From CAJCJE01 sp035948315 (GTDB taxonomy: Bacteria; Actinomycetota; Actinomycetes; Mycobacteriales; Pseudonocardiaceae): DNA of 64,000 nt. The stretch spans positions 1 through 64,000 of the forward strand of contig DASZJG010000072.1 of assembly GCA_035948315.1 (NCBI GenBank), written 5' to 3'. Positions 33,019-41,787 of this stretch are shown here, piece after piece (within the stretch, counting starts at the first letter, position 1; each line of letters begins with the position of its first letter). The notes below the pieces were generated by a model. The model was not told the origin of the DNA. It did no database searches and saw only the letters and a list, made by a program, of their open reading frames with translations. Position numbers and translations under genes: made by a program.

Positions 33019-34691
33019 GTTCCATCACGACACCAACAAAGCCGTCCAACCCTGTGCTGGACATCGCCGGCAAGGCGCTCAACGACGTCGACGAGCGCTA
33101 CCACCCGGCTGCCGGTATCCGTCGGCAGCTGAACAAGGTCTTCCCGTCGCACTGGTCGTTCCTGCTCGGCGAGATCGCCCTGTACAGCTTCATCGTGCTG
33201 CTGCTCTCCGGCGTGTACCTGGCGCTGTGGTTCGACCCGTCCATGACGGACGTGCAGTACAACGGTCCGTTCAGCGACCTGCGCGGCATCTACATGTCCA
33301 AGGCGTACGCCTCCACCCTGGACATCTCGTTCGTGGTCCGCGGCGGCCTGTTCGTGCGCCAGCTGCACCACTGGGCGGCGCTGCTGTTCGTGGCGGCCAT
33401 GGCCGCGCACATGATCCGCATCTTCTTCACCGGCGCGTTCCGCAAGCCGCGTGAGACGAACTGGGTCATCGGCGTGCTGCTGCTGGTGCTGGGCAGTGCC
33501 GAGGGCTTCTCCGGCTACGGCCTCCCGGACGACCTGCTCTCCGGCACCGGTGTCCGCGCCGCCCTCTCCGGCGGTGTGCTGTCCACGCCGATCATCGGCA
33601 CCTGGCTGCACTGGCTGCTCTTCGGCGGCGAATTCCCGGGTACCGCGTTCGTGCCACGAATGTATGCGATCCATATCGTGCTGATACCCGGGATCATCCT
33701 GGCGTTGATCGCGGTGCACCTCGGCCTGGTCTGGTACCAGAAGCACACCCAGTTCCCCGGTGTGCGGCGGACCGAGAACAACGTGGTCGGCGTGCGCATC
33801 ATGCCGGTGTTCGCCCTGAAGGGCGGCGGGTTCTTCGCGGTCGTCGTCGGCGTGCTGGCGCTGCTGTCCGGCCTGTTCCAGATCAACCCGGTGTGGAACT
33901 TCGGCCCGTACTCGCCTGCCCAGGTCGGCGCGGGTTCACAGCCGGACTGGTACCTCGCCTGGACGGACGGCCTGCTCCGGTTGTGGCCGGACTGGGAGAT
34001 CTACCTCGGCCACAGCTACATGATTCCCGCGGTGTTCCCGGCGCTGATGGTGTTCGGCCTGGTCATCACCGTGATGGCGGCGTACCCGTTCCTGGAGCGG
34101 AAGCTGTCCAAGGACTACGCGCACCACAACCTGTTGCAGCGGCCTCGGGACGCACCGGTCCGGACCGGCCTCGGTGCCATGGGCCTGACGTTCATGCTGG
34201 TGCTGACCATCGCCTGTGGTAACGACATCATCGCCGAGAAGCTGCACCTGTCGATCAACGCGATCACCTGGGCCGGCCGCATCGGCCTGCTGGTCCTGCC
34301 GCCGATCATCTACTACGTGACGTACCGGATCTGCGTCGGTCTGCAGCGGGCCGACCGCGAGGTGCTGGAGCACGGCATCGAGACCGGCATCATCAAGCGG
34401 CTGCCCACCGGTGAGTTCATCGAGGTGCACCAGCCGCTGGGCGGTGTAGACGACCACGGTCACGCGAAGCCGCTGGAGTACCAGGGCGCTCCGGTGCCGA
34501 AGAAGATGAACAAGCTGGGTTCGGCGGGTCACCCGATGGCGGGCAGCCTGCTCAAGCCGGACCCGGTGGACGAGACGGTCGCGTTGGAACGGGCCCGTGC
34601 CGAACAGCACGCCCAGGAACACGCGGACGAGATCGCCTTCGGCGAGCACGAACAGCAGGAGCATGCCGACCGCGAACTGCCGGTCGACTGA
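33015..34691 (+). CDS. qcrB: Cytochrome bcc complex cytochrome b subunit
   Basis: The membrane subunit with the two b hemes and the menaquinol sites, 558 residues. Features include LHHWAALLFVAAMAAHMIRIFFTGAFRKPRE with heme histidines, SAEGFSGYGLPDDLLSGTG, and HxxxPExxxxxxY-type segments near QPDWYLAWTDGLLRLWPDW. The long charged C-terminal tail is typical of actinobacteria. It begins 4 bp inside qcrA. This subunit is the target of bcc inhibitors such as telacebec in mycobacteria (established knowledge). A terminator hairpin follows. Confidence 0.96.
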   Translation: MSSITTPTKPSNPVLDIAGKALNDVDERYHPAAGIRRQLNKVFPSHWSFLLGEIALYSFIVLLLSGVYLALWFDPSMTDVQYNGPFSDLRGIYMSKAYASTLDISFVVRGGLFVRQLHHWAALLFVAAMAAHMIRIFFTGAFRKPRETNWVIGVLLLVLGSAEGFSGYGLPDDLLSGTGVRAALSGGVLSTPIIGTWLHWLLFGGEFPGTAFVPRMYAIHIVLIPGIILALIAVHLGLVWYQKHTQFPGVRRTENNVVGVRIMPVFALKGGGFFAVVVGVLALLSGLFQINPVWNFGPYSPAQVGAGSQPDWYLAWTDGLLRLWPDWEIYLGHSYMIPAVFPALMVFGLVITVMAAYPFLERKLSKDYAHHNLLQRPRDAPVRTGLGAMGLTFMLVLTIACGNDIIAEKLHLSINAITWAGRIGLLVLPPIIYYVTYRICVGLQRADREVLEHGIETGIIKRLPTGEFIEVHQPLGGVDDHGHAKPLEYQGAPVPKKMNKLGSAGHPMAGSLLKPDPVDETVALERARAEQHAQEHADEIAFGEHEQQEHADRELPVD

Positions 34692-34706
34692 CGCACCTGA
34701 TCAAGC

Positions 34707-34750
34707 AACGGCCCCGGCCTTCCGCGAAATTCGCGGGAGGCGGGGCCGTT
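34707..34750 (+). terminator. Terminator hairpin after qcrB
   Basis: A near-perfect stem, with AACGGCCCCG at 34707-34716 pairing with CGGGGCCGTT at 34741-34750 and a second inner stem around GCGAAATTCGC, follows qcrB by 16 bp and is followed by TTTCG. It ends just before the -10 of the next gene. Confidence 0.75.
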
Positions 34751-34769
34751 TCGATTAGGCTCGACGTCG

Positions 34770-35762
34770 ATGACTACCACAGCAGCGCGGGTCCTCGGTC
34801 GCAGCGGCATCGAGGTGAGCCCGATCGGGTTCGGTTGTTGGGCGATCGGCGGTCCGTTCACCGGCGATGACGGCAAACCGGCGGGTTGGGCCGAGGTCGA
34901 CGACGCGGAGTCACTGGCCGCGATCGATCGCGCGCTCGAACTGGGCGTGACCTTCTTCGACACCGCGGACGTCTACGGCGCCGGACACAGCGAAGAGGTA
35001 CTGGGCCGCGCCTTGCGGGGTCGGCGGGATAGCGCGGTGATCGCGACCAAGTTCGGCAACGTGTTCGACCCGGACACTCGCGCCATCACCGGCACCGACA
35101 TTTCCGCCGCATACCTCGATTCCGCGTGCGAGGCGTCGCTGCGTCGACTGGGCACCGACCACATCGACCTCTACCAGTTGCACGTCGGCCACGCACCACT
35201 GTCCGAAGTGGATGGACTGCTGTCCGCTTTGGAGGGTCTGGTCGCGGCGGGGAAGATCCGGGCCTACGGCTGGAGCACCGACGATCCGGCGCGCGCCGCG
35301 GCGTTCGCGAGGGGGCCGCATTGTGTTGCGGTGCAACATGAACTGAACGTGCTCAGCGACCAGCCTGCCATGCTCGACCTGTGCACGGAGCACCGGTTGA
35401 CGAGCATCGACCGCGGCCCGCTGGCCATGGGACTGTTGTCCGGCAAGTACACGGCGACGACTCGGTTGGGCGTCGACGACGTGCGTGGCGAGGACGCACC
35501 GTCCTGGATGCACTACTTCACCGACGGCCGCCCGAGTCAGCACTGGCTGGACCGGCTCGCCGCCATCCGGGACGTCCTCACCGCCGATGGCCGCACGCTC
35601 GCGCAGGGCGCGCTCGGCTGGATCCTGGCCCGGCACGAGGGGACCGTCCCGATTCCCGGCTGCCGCACGGTCGCGCAGACGCGGGAGAATGCCGGCACGC
35701 TCGCGCTCGGCCCGCTGGGTCAGGACGCGGTCGCCGAGATCGCGAAGCTGCTCACCGACTGA
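34770..35762 (+). CDS. Aldo/keto reductase
   Basis: A 330-residue NADPH-dependent aldo/keto reductase. The tetrad is visible: D and Y in FFDTADVYGAG, K in VIATKFGN and H in LYQLHVGH. The cofactor loop PIPGCRTVAQTRENAG is near the C-terminus. The start is leaderless, with TAGGCT 8 nt before the ATG. It follows the qcrB terminator and is convergent with merR, so it is a separate unit. The substrate is unknown. Confidence 0.9.
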   Translation: MTTTAARVLGRSGIEVSPIGFGCWAIGGPFTGDDGKPAGWAEVDDAESLAAIDRALELGVTFFDTADVYGAGHSEEVLGRALRGRRDSAVIATKFGNVFDPDTRAITGTDISAAYLDSACEASLRRLGTDHIDLYQLHVGHAPLSEVDGLLSALEGLVAAGKIRAYGWSTDDPARAAAFARGPHCVAVQHELNVLSDQPAMLDLCTEHRLTSIDRGPLAMGLLSGKYTATTRLGVDDVRGEDAPSWMHYFTDGRPSQHWLDRLAAIRDVLTADGRTLAQGALGWILARHEGTVPIPGCRTVAQTRENAGTLALGPLGQDAVAEIAKLLTD

Positions 35763-35810
35763 TCGGGTCCACTCACCCTGGCGCCTCGGGGTGAGTGGCT
35801 CGTGCGGTGC

Positions 35811-35867
35811 TCAGGAGCAGCACTCGCAGTTCTCGCAATCGGTGCAGCAGTCGCAGTCGACGGTCAT
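35811..35867 (-). CDS. Possible internal-start Cys7 micropeptide within merR
   Basis: AGGAAGGAGG followed by 8 nt and ATG occurs in frame inside merR, 18 codons before its stop. Translation from there gives MTVDCDCCTDCENCECCS, with seven cysteines in 18 residues, a metallothionein-like composition. The ribosome site is the best in this gene, whereas the full-length merR start is leaderless. Part of the site's A/G content comes from the codons AGG AAG GAG, so it could be chance. Separate production is hypothetical. Confidence 0.3.
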   Translation of the reverse strand: MTVDCDCCTDCENCECCS

Positions 35868-36299
35868 CCGGCTCGCCTCCTTCCTGGTCTCGGCGGGTGG
35901 GCACCAGCTGCCGGGCTCCGGATCGACACAGCTGGTGCTGGTCATTCCGGCGAGCATGCCGGTGAGTTCGGCGCGCAGCGCGGCGAGCCTGCGCATCTCT
36001 TCGTCGAGTTCGGCCACATGTTGTCGCAACAACAGCTCGGCGGGTGCGCACGCGCACAAGCCCGTGTCGCGTACGGCGAGAAGTTCGCGGATCTCGGCGA
36101 GCGGCAGGCCGAGGCGTTGCACGCCCTTGATGAACAGCATCCGGTCGACGACGGAGGCGTCGTAGCGGCGGTGCGCGCCCGGCGTGCGGTCGGCGGGTGG
36201 CAGCAGGCCGATGCGCTCGTAGTAGCGCAGCGTGTCCGGTCGCACGCCGACGCGGGTGGCCAGGTGCGTGATGGTCAGTCGGCCGGTTTCCGAGGGCAT
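35811..36299 (-). CDS. MerR family metal-type regulator with cysteine-rich tail
   Basis: A 162-residue MerR protein. The helix-turn-helix (LTITHLATRVGVRPDTLRYYERIGLLPP, then AHRRYDASVVDRMLFIKGVQRLG) is followed by a dimerisation helix and the loop RDTGLCACAPAELLL, whose CxC resembles the metal loop of ZntR/CueR/MerR-type sensors. The C-terminus adds SCVDPEPGSWCPP and then an extreme CDCCTDCENCECC tail. The promoter has a 20-bp spacer with a palindrome, typical of MerR autoregulation. An internal Shine-Dalgarno and ATG precede the tail. No metal resistance gene is adjacent. Confidence 0.85.
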   Translation of the reverse strand: MPSETGRLTITHLATRVGVRPDTLRYYERIGLLPPADRTPGAHRRYDASVVDRMLFIKGVQRLGLPLAEIRELLAVRDTGLCACAPAELLLRQHVAELDEEMRRLAALRAELTGMLAGMTSTSCVDPEPGSWCPPAETRKEASRMTVDCDCCTDCENCECCS

Positions 36300-36305
36300 G
36301 CCCCG

Positions 36306-36337
36306 AGGTTAGAACTTGGAGTCGACTCCAGAGTCAA
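36306..36337 (-). promoter_or_regulatory. merR promoter with MerR-type operator
   Basis: On the minus strand TTGACT (-35, 36332-36337) and TAACCT (-10, 36306-36311) are separated by 20 bp, longer than the usual 17 as in MerR-activated promoters. The perfect palindrome TGGAGTCGACTCCA (36317-36330) fills the spacer. The -10 lies 6 nt before ATG 36299, so the mRNA is leaderless. Confidence 0.75.
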
Positions 36338-36348
36338 GCCCGAAGTCG

Positions 36349-36633
36349 CTAGCCGTTCTCGAGGCCGGCGGTGAAGGTGGAGTCGGTGTCCGCGCGGGAG
36401 TAGGAGCGGAACGCGATGTGCGTCGCGGTGTTCAGCACGCCGGGGACCCGGCTGATCCGGCCGGGCACCAGGTCGGCGATGTCCTCGTGCGCGGCCACCC
36501 GGATCATCGCGATCAGGTCGACGTCACCGGCGCAGGAGTAGACCTCGACGACGCCGTCGGTGTCGGCGATGGTCTGGGCGGCTTCGGTGATGGTGTCGGC
36601 CTCGACCTGGATCAGCACGAACGCGGTGATCAC
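36349..36633 (-). CDS. Lrp/AsnC ligand-binding (RAM) domain protein
   Basis: A 94-residue stand-alone RAM domain without a DNA-binding part: VITAFVLIQVEADTITEAAQTIADTDGVVEVYSCAGDVDLIAMIRV, a beta-alpha-beta-beta pattern with the conserved G-D-x-D ligand turn. Such proteins form oligomers that bind amino acids and modulate partners. GTG 36633 is chosen because GGGAG lies 7 nt upstream and homologues begin at this point; ATG 36645 is the alternative. It lies between merR and the nuclease gene. Confidence 0.8.
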   Translation of the reverse strand: MITAFVLIQVEADTITEAAQTIADTDGVVEVYSCAGDVDLIAMIRVAAHEDIADLVPGRISRVPGVLNTATHIAFRSYSRADTDSTFTAGLENG

Positions 36634-36722
36634 GCGGACTCCCATGCGGTGGAACGGACACGACGAAACGAGCATAGCCAGCGCGGCGTGGACCGGCGCG
36701 ATCAGACTCAGCCGGCCAGGAC

Positions 36723-38441
36723 TCAGTCGGGAAGGGAGTCGACCGGGCGGGCGGCGGCGGCCTGTTTCGCCCACTCGCGCCAGCGGCCCGCCGAACCGAT
36801 CGGCTCCGACCACGGTTGCGTGGTGAGCACCAGGCGGGTGCCGTCCTGGTCGAGCCACCGGGCCAGCAGCGCGACCTCCTCGTGCGGCGCGCCACGCAGC
36901 GGGCCCGCGCCGGGCAGCACGGTTTCCGCGGCCGCGACCAGGGCGTGCACGATCGGCATCGGGGGCACGCCCGCGCGGGAGAATCCGGCGCAGGCGAGCC
37001 TGCCGTGCCGGATGACCGCGAAGTCCCAGCCGCCGTGCGCCCTCGGCCGGGCCGCGACCAACTGGGGCAGGGCGGCCAGGGCGGCGAGTTTCTGGCCCCG
37101 GTCGAGGGTGCGGATCAGGGTGACCATCCGGTCGCGGCGAGCGCCTGCCATTTCGAAGCGTTCCTGCCGGGACAGTTCGATCAGCGAATCCGCGAGTTTC
37201 CGCAGCGGTTCGGTGTGCGCGCCGGCGACCAGGCCGCGGAAGGTCTCGGCGGCGGGCGCGTAGCCCTCGGGGGTCTGGCGACCCGCGCAGGGCGCCTTGC
37301 ACCGGCCCAGTTCGGCCAGTGCGCAGGGCCGGGCCCTGGCGCCCTGCGCTGGGATGCGCACCGTGCACGGCCGGATGGGCAGGGCGTCGTGCAGGGCGGC
37401 GATCGCGGTCAGCGCGGTGCCCTGGGTGCGGAACGGGCCGATCGCGCCGTCACGCGCGGTGCGCACCACCGAGAACCGGGGGAACGCCTCGTCGGTGAGG
37501 CTGACCCACCAGCCGGCGTGCGCGTTCTTGGACCGCCGGTTGTAGGTGGGCTTGTGCGCGGTGAGCAGGCGCAGTTCGCGCACTTCGGCTTCGAGCGCAT
37601 GCGCGCAGGTGACCGAGTCGACCCGGACCGCCAGCGCGACCATTTCGCGCAGCCGCGCCCGGCCCTCGCTCGCGGTGAAGTACTGCCGGACCCGTCTGCG
37701 CAGATCCGACGCGGTGCCGACGTAGAGCACCTCCTCGCTGGGGCCGCGGAAGAGGTACACGCCGGGCGCGTTGGGCAGGTGCATGGCGAGCGAACGCTTG
37801 CTGCGCTGTGCCGCGGTCACCTCGGGCAGGAAGTCGAGCAGTTCCTCCAGCGACGCGACGCCGACCGAACCGACCCGTTCCAACAGGCCGTGCAGCACGT
37901 CGACGGTGGCCTTGGCGTCGTCGAGCGCGCGGTGGATCGGTCGGGTCGCGGACTGGAACATGGTGGCCAGCGCGGAGAGTTTGCAGCTGGGCGCCTCCTG
38001 GCGGGTCAGCGCGCGGCGGGCCAGTTTGACCGTGCAGATCACCGGGGGCCGTTTCCACGGATAGCCGAGCCGCCCGCACGCGGCCTTGATGAACCCGATG
38101 TCGAACGCCGAGTTGTGCGCGACGAGCACCGCGCCGGAGGCGAATTCCAGGAACGCGGGCAGCACCTCGCGCATGGTCGGCGCGCCGTAGACCATCGCGT
38201 TGGTGATACCGGTCAGCGCGACGATTTCCGGTGGCACACCGCGTTCCGGGTCGACGAGGGTGGCGAATTCGCCGAGTACCGCACCGCCGCGTACCTTGAC
38301 CGCGCCGATCTCGGTGATGGCGTCGCGTTCCGCGCTGCCGCCGGTGGTTTCCAGGTCGAACACCACGAAGGTGGTCTCCCGCAACGGAGTCCCCAACTCG
38401 TCGAACGCGAGTTGGGCGTTCTCAATCGTGGTCATCGTCAA
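36723..38441 (-). CDS. DEDDh exonuclease and UvrC-like GIY-YIG nuclease fusion
   Basis: A 572-residue protein with two nuclease parts. Residues 20-190 form a DnaQ-type 3'-5' exonuclease (FVVFDLETTGG with D29 and E31, later HNSAFDIGFI and HRALDDAKATVDVL). From about 225 a UvrC N-terminal GIY-YIG domain follows (NAPGVYLFRGPSEEVLYVG, then SDLRRRVRQYF). The middle has a CALAELGRCKAPC cysteine region as in UvrC-like Cho proteins. The mycobacterial homologue Rv2191 occupies the same place. It probably acts in DNA repair or excision. It is divergent from the NYN gene at 38508. Confidence 0.9.
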   Translation of the reverse strand: MTMTTIENAQLAFDELGTPLRETTFVVFDLETTGGSAERDAITEIGAVKVRGGAVLGEFATLVDPERGVPPEIVALTGITNAMVYGAPTMREVLPAFLEFASGAVLVAHNSAFDIGFIKAACGRLGYPWKRPPVICTVKLARRALTRQEAPSCKLSALATMFQSATRPIHRALDDAKATVDVLHGLLERVGSVGVASLEELLDFLPEVTAAQRSKRSLAMHLPNAPGVYLFRGPSEEVLYVGTASDLRRRVRQYFTASEGRARLREMVALAVRVDSVTCAHALEAEVRELRLLTAHKPTYNRRSKNAHAGWWVSLTDEAFPRFSVVRTARDGAIGPFRTQGTALTAIAALHDALPIRPCTVRIPAQGARARPCALAELGRCKAPCAGRQTPEGYAPAAETFRGLVAGAHTEPLRKLADSLIELSRQERFEMAGARRDRMVTLIRTLDRGQKLAALAALPQLVAARPRAHGGWDFAVIRHGRLACAGFSRAGVPPMPIVHALVAAAETVLPGAGPLRGAPHEEVALLARWLDQDGTRLVLTTQPWSEPIGSAGRWREWAKQAAAARPVDSLPD

Positions 38442-38507
38442 CGGACGTTACGGGCGACCCCTGACAGTGATCGCGTCAAGTTCGCCAACTACCTCTAACC
38501 TGGAGGG

Positions 38508-39908
38508 ATGACGTCCTCGGCGGGAGAGCCCCTGCGCGCGCCGGAGCAGGCTGCTCCGGCGCCGTCGCCCGCACCCGTCGAGCCGGATGACACGACGGAT
38601 TCGGTCGAGGCGCCCGAAACCGGCGTTCCGGACTGGGCGCGGCTGCCGGACGCGGTGCGCGGCAAGCTCGCCGAACTCGCGGCCGACGCGGTCGGCGAGA
38701 TCGCGCATGTGGACGTGCCGCAGTCGGTGCGCCCGGTCGCCCGGTTCGCGCCGGCCAAACGCGCCCGGCTCGGGGCCGGACCGTTGCTGGCCGGGCTGCG
38801 GAGCAACTCGACGTTCCGCGCGGCCGTGGTGCGCTGGGCCGAGGAACACCGGCCTGCCGCGCTCGATCTCACCGCGCCCGACCCGGTCGTCGCCGCGGTC
38901 GCCGCGCTGCTCACCGGCGAGTCGTCCGCGATGCACTTCGTGGAGCTGGTCAGCCGGCGCGCGCAGGACGGGGCGCTGCGCGCGGAACGCGACGCGGCGG
39001 TCGGCAGGCTGAGTCGGTTGGAGGCGGAGCTGGAGCGGCTGCGCACCGACGTGGTCGCCGCGGGGGACGTGGCGGGCCGCGCGGTCTCCGAGCGCGACCA
39101 GGAACTGGAAAAACTGCGCAAACGCCTACGTGAGCAGGGCGCCCGGCTGCGCGAGGCCAAGGACGCGGCAACGGCCGCGGTCGCCGACGCGGAACAGATG
39201 CGGGTGCAGACCGAGCTGGAGAAGAAGTCGCTGATCGCCGAGCGCGACCGGGAACGCGAACGCGCCGAGGCTGCCCGGCTCAAGGCCCGCAGGGCCGAGG
39301 GCGACGCGCAGGCCGCCCGTCAGGCCGCCCGCGAGGCCCGCGCCGCCGACGAGGTGCGGCTGGCACTGCTGGTCGACACGCTGGACGGCGCGGTGACCGG
39401 CCTGCGCCGCGAACTGGCCCTCGGCAACGCCGGCCCTCGCCCGGCCGACCTGGTGCGCGGCGCCAGCGCGCCGCAGGGCGCGGTCGGCCGCGCCGACGAC
39501 CCGGCCGCGCTGGACCGGCTGCTGGCGCTGCCCTCGGTGCACCTGGTCGTGGACGGCTACAACGTCACCAAGACCGGCTATCCCGAACTGGCCCTCGTCG
39601 ACCAGCGGGAGCGGCTGGGCATGCAGATGGCGTCGCTGGCCGCGCGCACCGGCGCGGAGATCACGGTCGTGTTCGACGGGGCCGGGGTGGTCGCGGTGCC
39701 CTCCGCGGCGCCGCGCGGCGTCCGGGTGCTGTTCTCCGATCCCGGTGTGCTCGCCGACGACGTGATTAGGGCGATCGTGGCGGCCGAACCCGAGGGGCGG
39801 CCGGTCGTCGTGGTCACCTCGGATCGCGCGGTCGCCGATTCGGTACGCCGACGCGGGGCGCATCCGGTGCCATCGGCCGTGCTCATCGCGCGGTTGGGCC
39901 GGGTCTGA
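38508..39908 (+). CDS. NYN domain (YacP-like) RNase-related protein with coiled coil
   Basis: A 466-residue protein. Residues 1-120 are a Pro/Ala-rich tail and a charged helical region (RLPDAVRGKLAELAADAVGEIAHVDVPQ). About 150-310 is a long coiled coil (ERDAAVGRLSRLEAELERL and many Glu/Arg/Ala heptads). From about 340 a YacP-type NYN domain follows (HLVVDGYNVTKTGYPELALVDQRERL, VVFDGAG, VVTSDRAVADSVRRRGAH) with the acidic residues of a metal-dependent PIN-like nuclease. It may act in RNA processing on ribosomes, by analogy with Rae1/YacP. TAACCT lies 6 nt before the ATG. Confidence 0.85.
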   Translation: MTSSAGEPLRAPEQAAPAPSPAPVEPDDTTDSVEAPETGVPDWARLPDAVRGKLAELAADAVGEIAHVDVPQSVRPVARFAPAKRARLGAGPLLAGLRSNSTFRAAVVRWAEEHRPAALDLTAPDPVVAAVAALLTGESSAMHFVELVSRRAQDGALRAERDAAVGRLSRLEAELERLRTDVVAAGDVAGRAVSERDQELEKLRKRLREQGARLREAKDAATAAVADAEQMRVQTELEKKSLIAERDRERERAEAARLKARRAEGDAQAARQAAREARAADEVRLALLVDTLDGAVTGLRRELALGNAGPRPADLVRGASAPQGAVGRADDPAALDRLLALPSVHLVVDGYNVTKTGYPELALVDQRERLGMQMASLAARTGAEITVVFDGAGVVAVPSAAPRGVRVLFSDPGVLADDVIRAIVAAEPEGRPVVVVTSDRAVADSVRRRGAHPVPSAVLIARLGRV

Positions 39909-39988
39909 GCAGTAGCGCTTGAAGAATTGTCAGTGCTCCTTTTTATGGTGATCGGCAGTTGAACCCTTCGAACGATCGGGGATGTGCC

Positions 39989-40270
39989 GTGATCATCGAT
40001 TGCGACAAGTGCGTGATCAGGGGTGTTGGCTGTAAAGATTGTGTTATCAGCGTCCTGCTCGACGCACCGGAACACCTCGAGTTCGAGGAGCCGGAATTGC
40101 GCGCTTTCGACGCCCTCGCCGACGCCGGACTGGTGCCCCGCCTGCGGTTGATTCCGATCCACCCGCGCCGGGATTTCGTGGCCGAATCGGTCGACACGCC
40201 CGAGTTGCCGCTGCCAAGCGCCGAACGGTCGACACATTCCGATGGGCGGCAGCATCGGCAGGTCGGATAG
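39989..40270 (+). CDS. Small CxxC protein, probable zinc-binding
   Basis: A 93-residue protein starting VIIDCDKCVIRGVGCKDCVISVLL, with a C-x2-C-x6-C-x2-C arrangement that could hold one zinc or a cluster. An acidic helical part (EHLEFEEPELRAFDALADAGLVPRLRLIP) and a polar tail rich in Ser, His and Arg follow. GGGGAT precedes the GTG start; a TTG ten codons earlier is less likely. It lies just upstream of the NlpC/P60 pair in the same direction. I recall similar small CxxC proteins beside such genes in other actinobacteria, without known function. Confidence 0.7.
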   Translation: MIIDCDKCVIRGVGCKDCVISVLLDAPEHLEFEEPELRAFDALADAGLVPRLRLIPIHPRRDFVAESVDTPELPLPSAERSTHSDGRQHRQVG

Positions 40271-40427
40271 GTGGTTATCGAGTGCGGGCCGGTCGGAACC
40301 GGCCCAATATCGTTCGTGCTTATGGCCTAGCGCGGCGTTTTTTCCGATACCCGCGGTAGACGTCTCCGATCGGGCTCCGTAACCTGTCCGAGACCTTGCG
40401 GCGGCAGCTGTTGTCAATGACAGCGAC

Positions 40428-40580
40428 GTGAGGTCACCGCCGGATCGGCCTGTCGGGGACCGAGCCGAAGCGCAGCGACGTTGCTGGTGTTCGTCAGCTC
40501 ACACGTGTGGGTGCTGAGCTGGGCCTATGGCCCGAACACGGCGCGCGTTACGGGCCGGCGGTCGAATGCAGGTAAGGAGA
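40428..40580 (+). promoter_or_regulatory. Candidate c-di-AMP (ydaO-type) riboswitch, copy A
   Basis: The leader before the first NlpC/P60 gene is conserved with copy B. It contains the order CGCCGGATCGG, CGGGGACCG, CAGCTCAC and AAGGAGAC, which resembles the conserved pieces of the ydaO motif (GCCGAxTCxG, GGGGACCG, ACAGCTCAC, AAGGAG). ydaO riboswitches commonly control cell-wall hydrolase genes in actinobacteria (established). The fold was not computed, so this is a hypothesis. Confidence 0.45.
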
Positions 40581-40591
40581 CACGCGCAAAC

Positions 40592-41635
40592 GTGGCCTCG
40601 AACCGACTGAAGCGCACGATGCGCGGGGCGCTCGCCGCCACCGCGGTGGTAGCTGTGATCGGCGCCACGCCTTCCGTGGCAGACCCCGGATCCCCGCCCT
40701 CGACCCCCAGCATGCCCTCGGGCACCCCGCTCCAGCAGTACGAGCAGCTCTCGCAGCAGGCGAGCGACCTGAGCCAGCAGCTGCTCAACGCGCAGGACCA
40801 GCAGAAGCAGGCACAGACCACGCTTGACCAGGCCAATGCGGACCTGACCACGGCGCAGGCCGCGTTGCAGGCCGCCCAGGGCAAGGAAGCCGGCCTGCGC
40901 GGCGAGGTCGACCAGCTCACCGAGTCCCAGTACGAGGGGGCCCGGTTCGGCCAGCTCTCCGCGCTGCTGACCGGTAGCTCCGCGAAGGACTACCTGGACA
41001 AGGCGTCCCTGTTGCAGGACATGGCGGCGGACAGCTCGAAGACGCTGAACACCATGCAGTCCGCGACGGACGCGGCGAACGCGGCGCAGCAGCGGGCGAC
41101 GAAGGACCAGAAGACCGCGCAGAGCGCCACCAACGCGGCCAACGCGCTGGTTGCCCAGATCCAGCAGGAGCAGGCCCAGCTGACCCCGCTGATCAACAAG
41201 GTCAAGGCGGCGCAGGCGAGTGTGAGCCCGAGCCAGCTCAAGGGCAGCAGCATCGACCCCGGCCAGTTCATCGTGCCGGCGGGCGCGGCCGGTGCCGCCA
41301 TTCAGGCCGCGGAAAGCCAGATCGGGGTCCCGTACCACTACGGCGGAACCTCTCCCGGCACCGGTTTCGACTGCTCCGGCCTGATGCTGTGGTCCTGGGC
41401 GCACGCGGGCGTCAACCTGCCGCGCACCGCCGCCGAGCAGCAGCAGCTCGGCGCGATGGTGTCGAGCGAGTCCGCGCTACAGCCCGGTGACCTGGTGTTC
41501 TTCGGCGATCCCGCGCACCACGTCGGCATGTACGTCGGCAACGGCGACATGATCGACGCGCCGACCACCGGTCAGGACGTGCAGATCCAGCCGATCTTCA
41601 GCGGTTTCTCCTACGGTCGCCGGCTCTCTGGCTGA
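40592..41635 (+). CDS. NlpC/P60 family cell wall hydrolase, copy A
   Basis: A 347-residue secreted peptidoglycan endopeptidase. A signal peptide (LKRTMRGALAATAVVAVIGATPSVA) is followed by a Pro/Ser linker and a long coiled coil rich in Gln (about 50-215) that may mask the active site, as in RipA-like proteins. The C-terminal NlpC/P60 domain has the catalytic cysteine in GFDCSGLMLWSWAHAG and histidine in HHVGMYVGNGDMIDAP. It would cut the D-Glu-mDAP bond. The start is GTG, with AAGGAG 12 nt upstream. A perfect terminator follows. The next gene is a close paralogue. Confidence 0.92.
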   Translation: MASNRLKRTMRGALAATAVVAVIGATPSVADPGSPPSTPSMPSGTPLQQYEQLSQQASDLSQQLLNAQDQQKQAQTTLDQANADLTTAQAALQAAQGKEAGLRGEVDQLTESQYEGARFGQLSALLTGSSAKDYLDKASLLQDMAADSSKTLNTMQSATDAANAAQQRATKDQKTAQSATNAANALVAQIQQEQAQLTPLINKVKAAQASVSPSQLKGSSIDPGQFIVPAGAAGAAIQAAESQIGVPYHYGGTSPGTGFDCSGLMLWSWAHAGVNLPRTAAEQQQLGAMVSSESALQPGDLVFFGDPAHHVGMYVGNGDMIDAPTTGQDVQIQPIFSGFSYGRRLSG

Positions 41636-41651
41636 CGTTCTTGTTCTCTCG

Positions 41652-41693
41652 CGGTGGTCCGGGGCGCGGAATGCGCCTCGGACCACCGTTTTT
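41652..41693 (+). terminator. Strong intrinsic terminator between the NlpC/P60 copies
   Basis: A 16-bp stem (CGGTGGTCCGGGGCGC, 41652-41667, with 41673-41688; one mismatch) has a 5-nt loop and is followed by TTTTT. It lies 16 bp past the stop of copy A, so copy B is transcribed separately from its own leader. Confidence 0.85.
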
Positions 41694-41787
41694 CTGCCCT
41701 TTGCAGACCCGGCGTAGACGTCTCGTTCGGGGTTCCGTAACCTGTCCGAGACCTCACGGCGGCCAGCTGTCGGAATAGGACGGCGAC

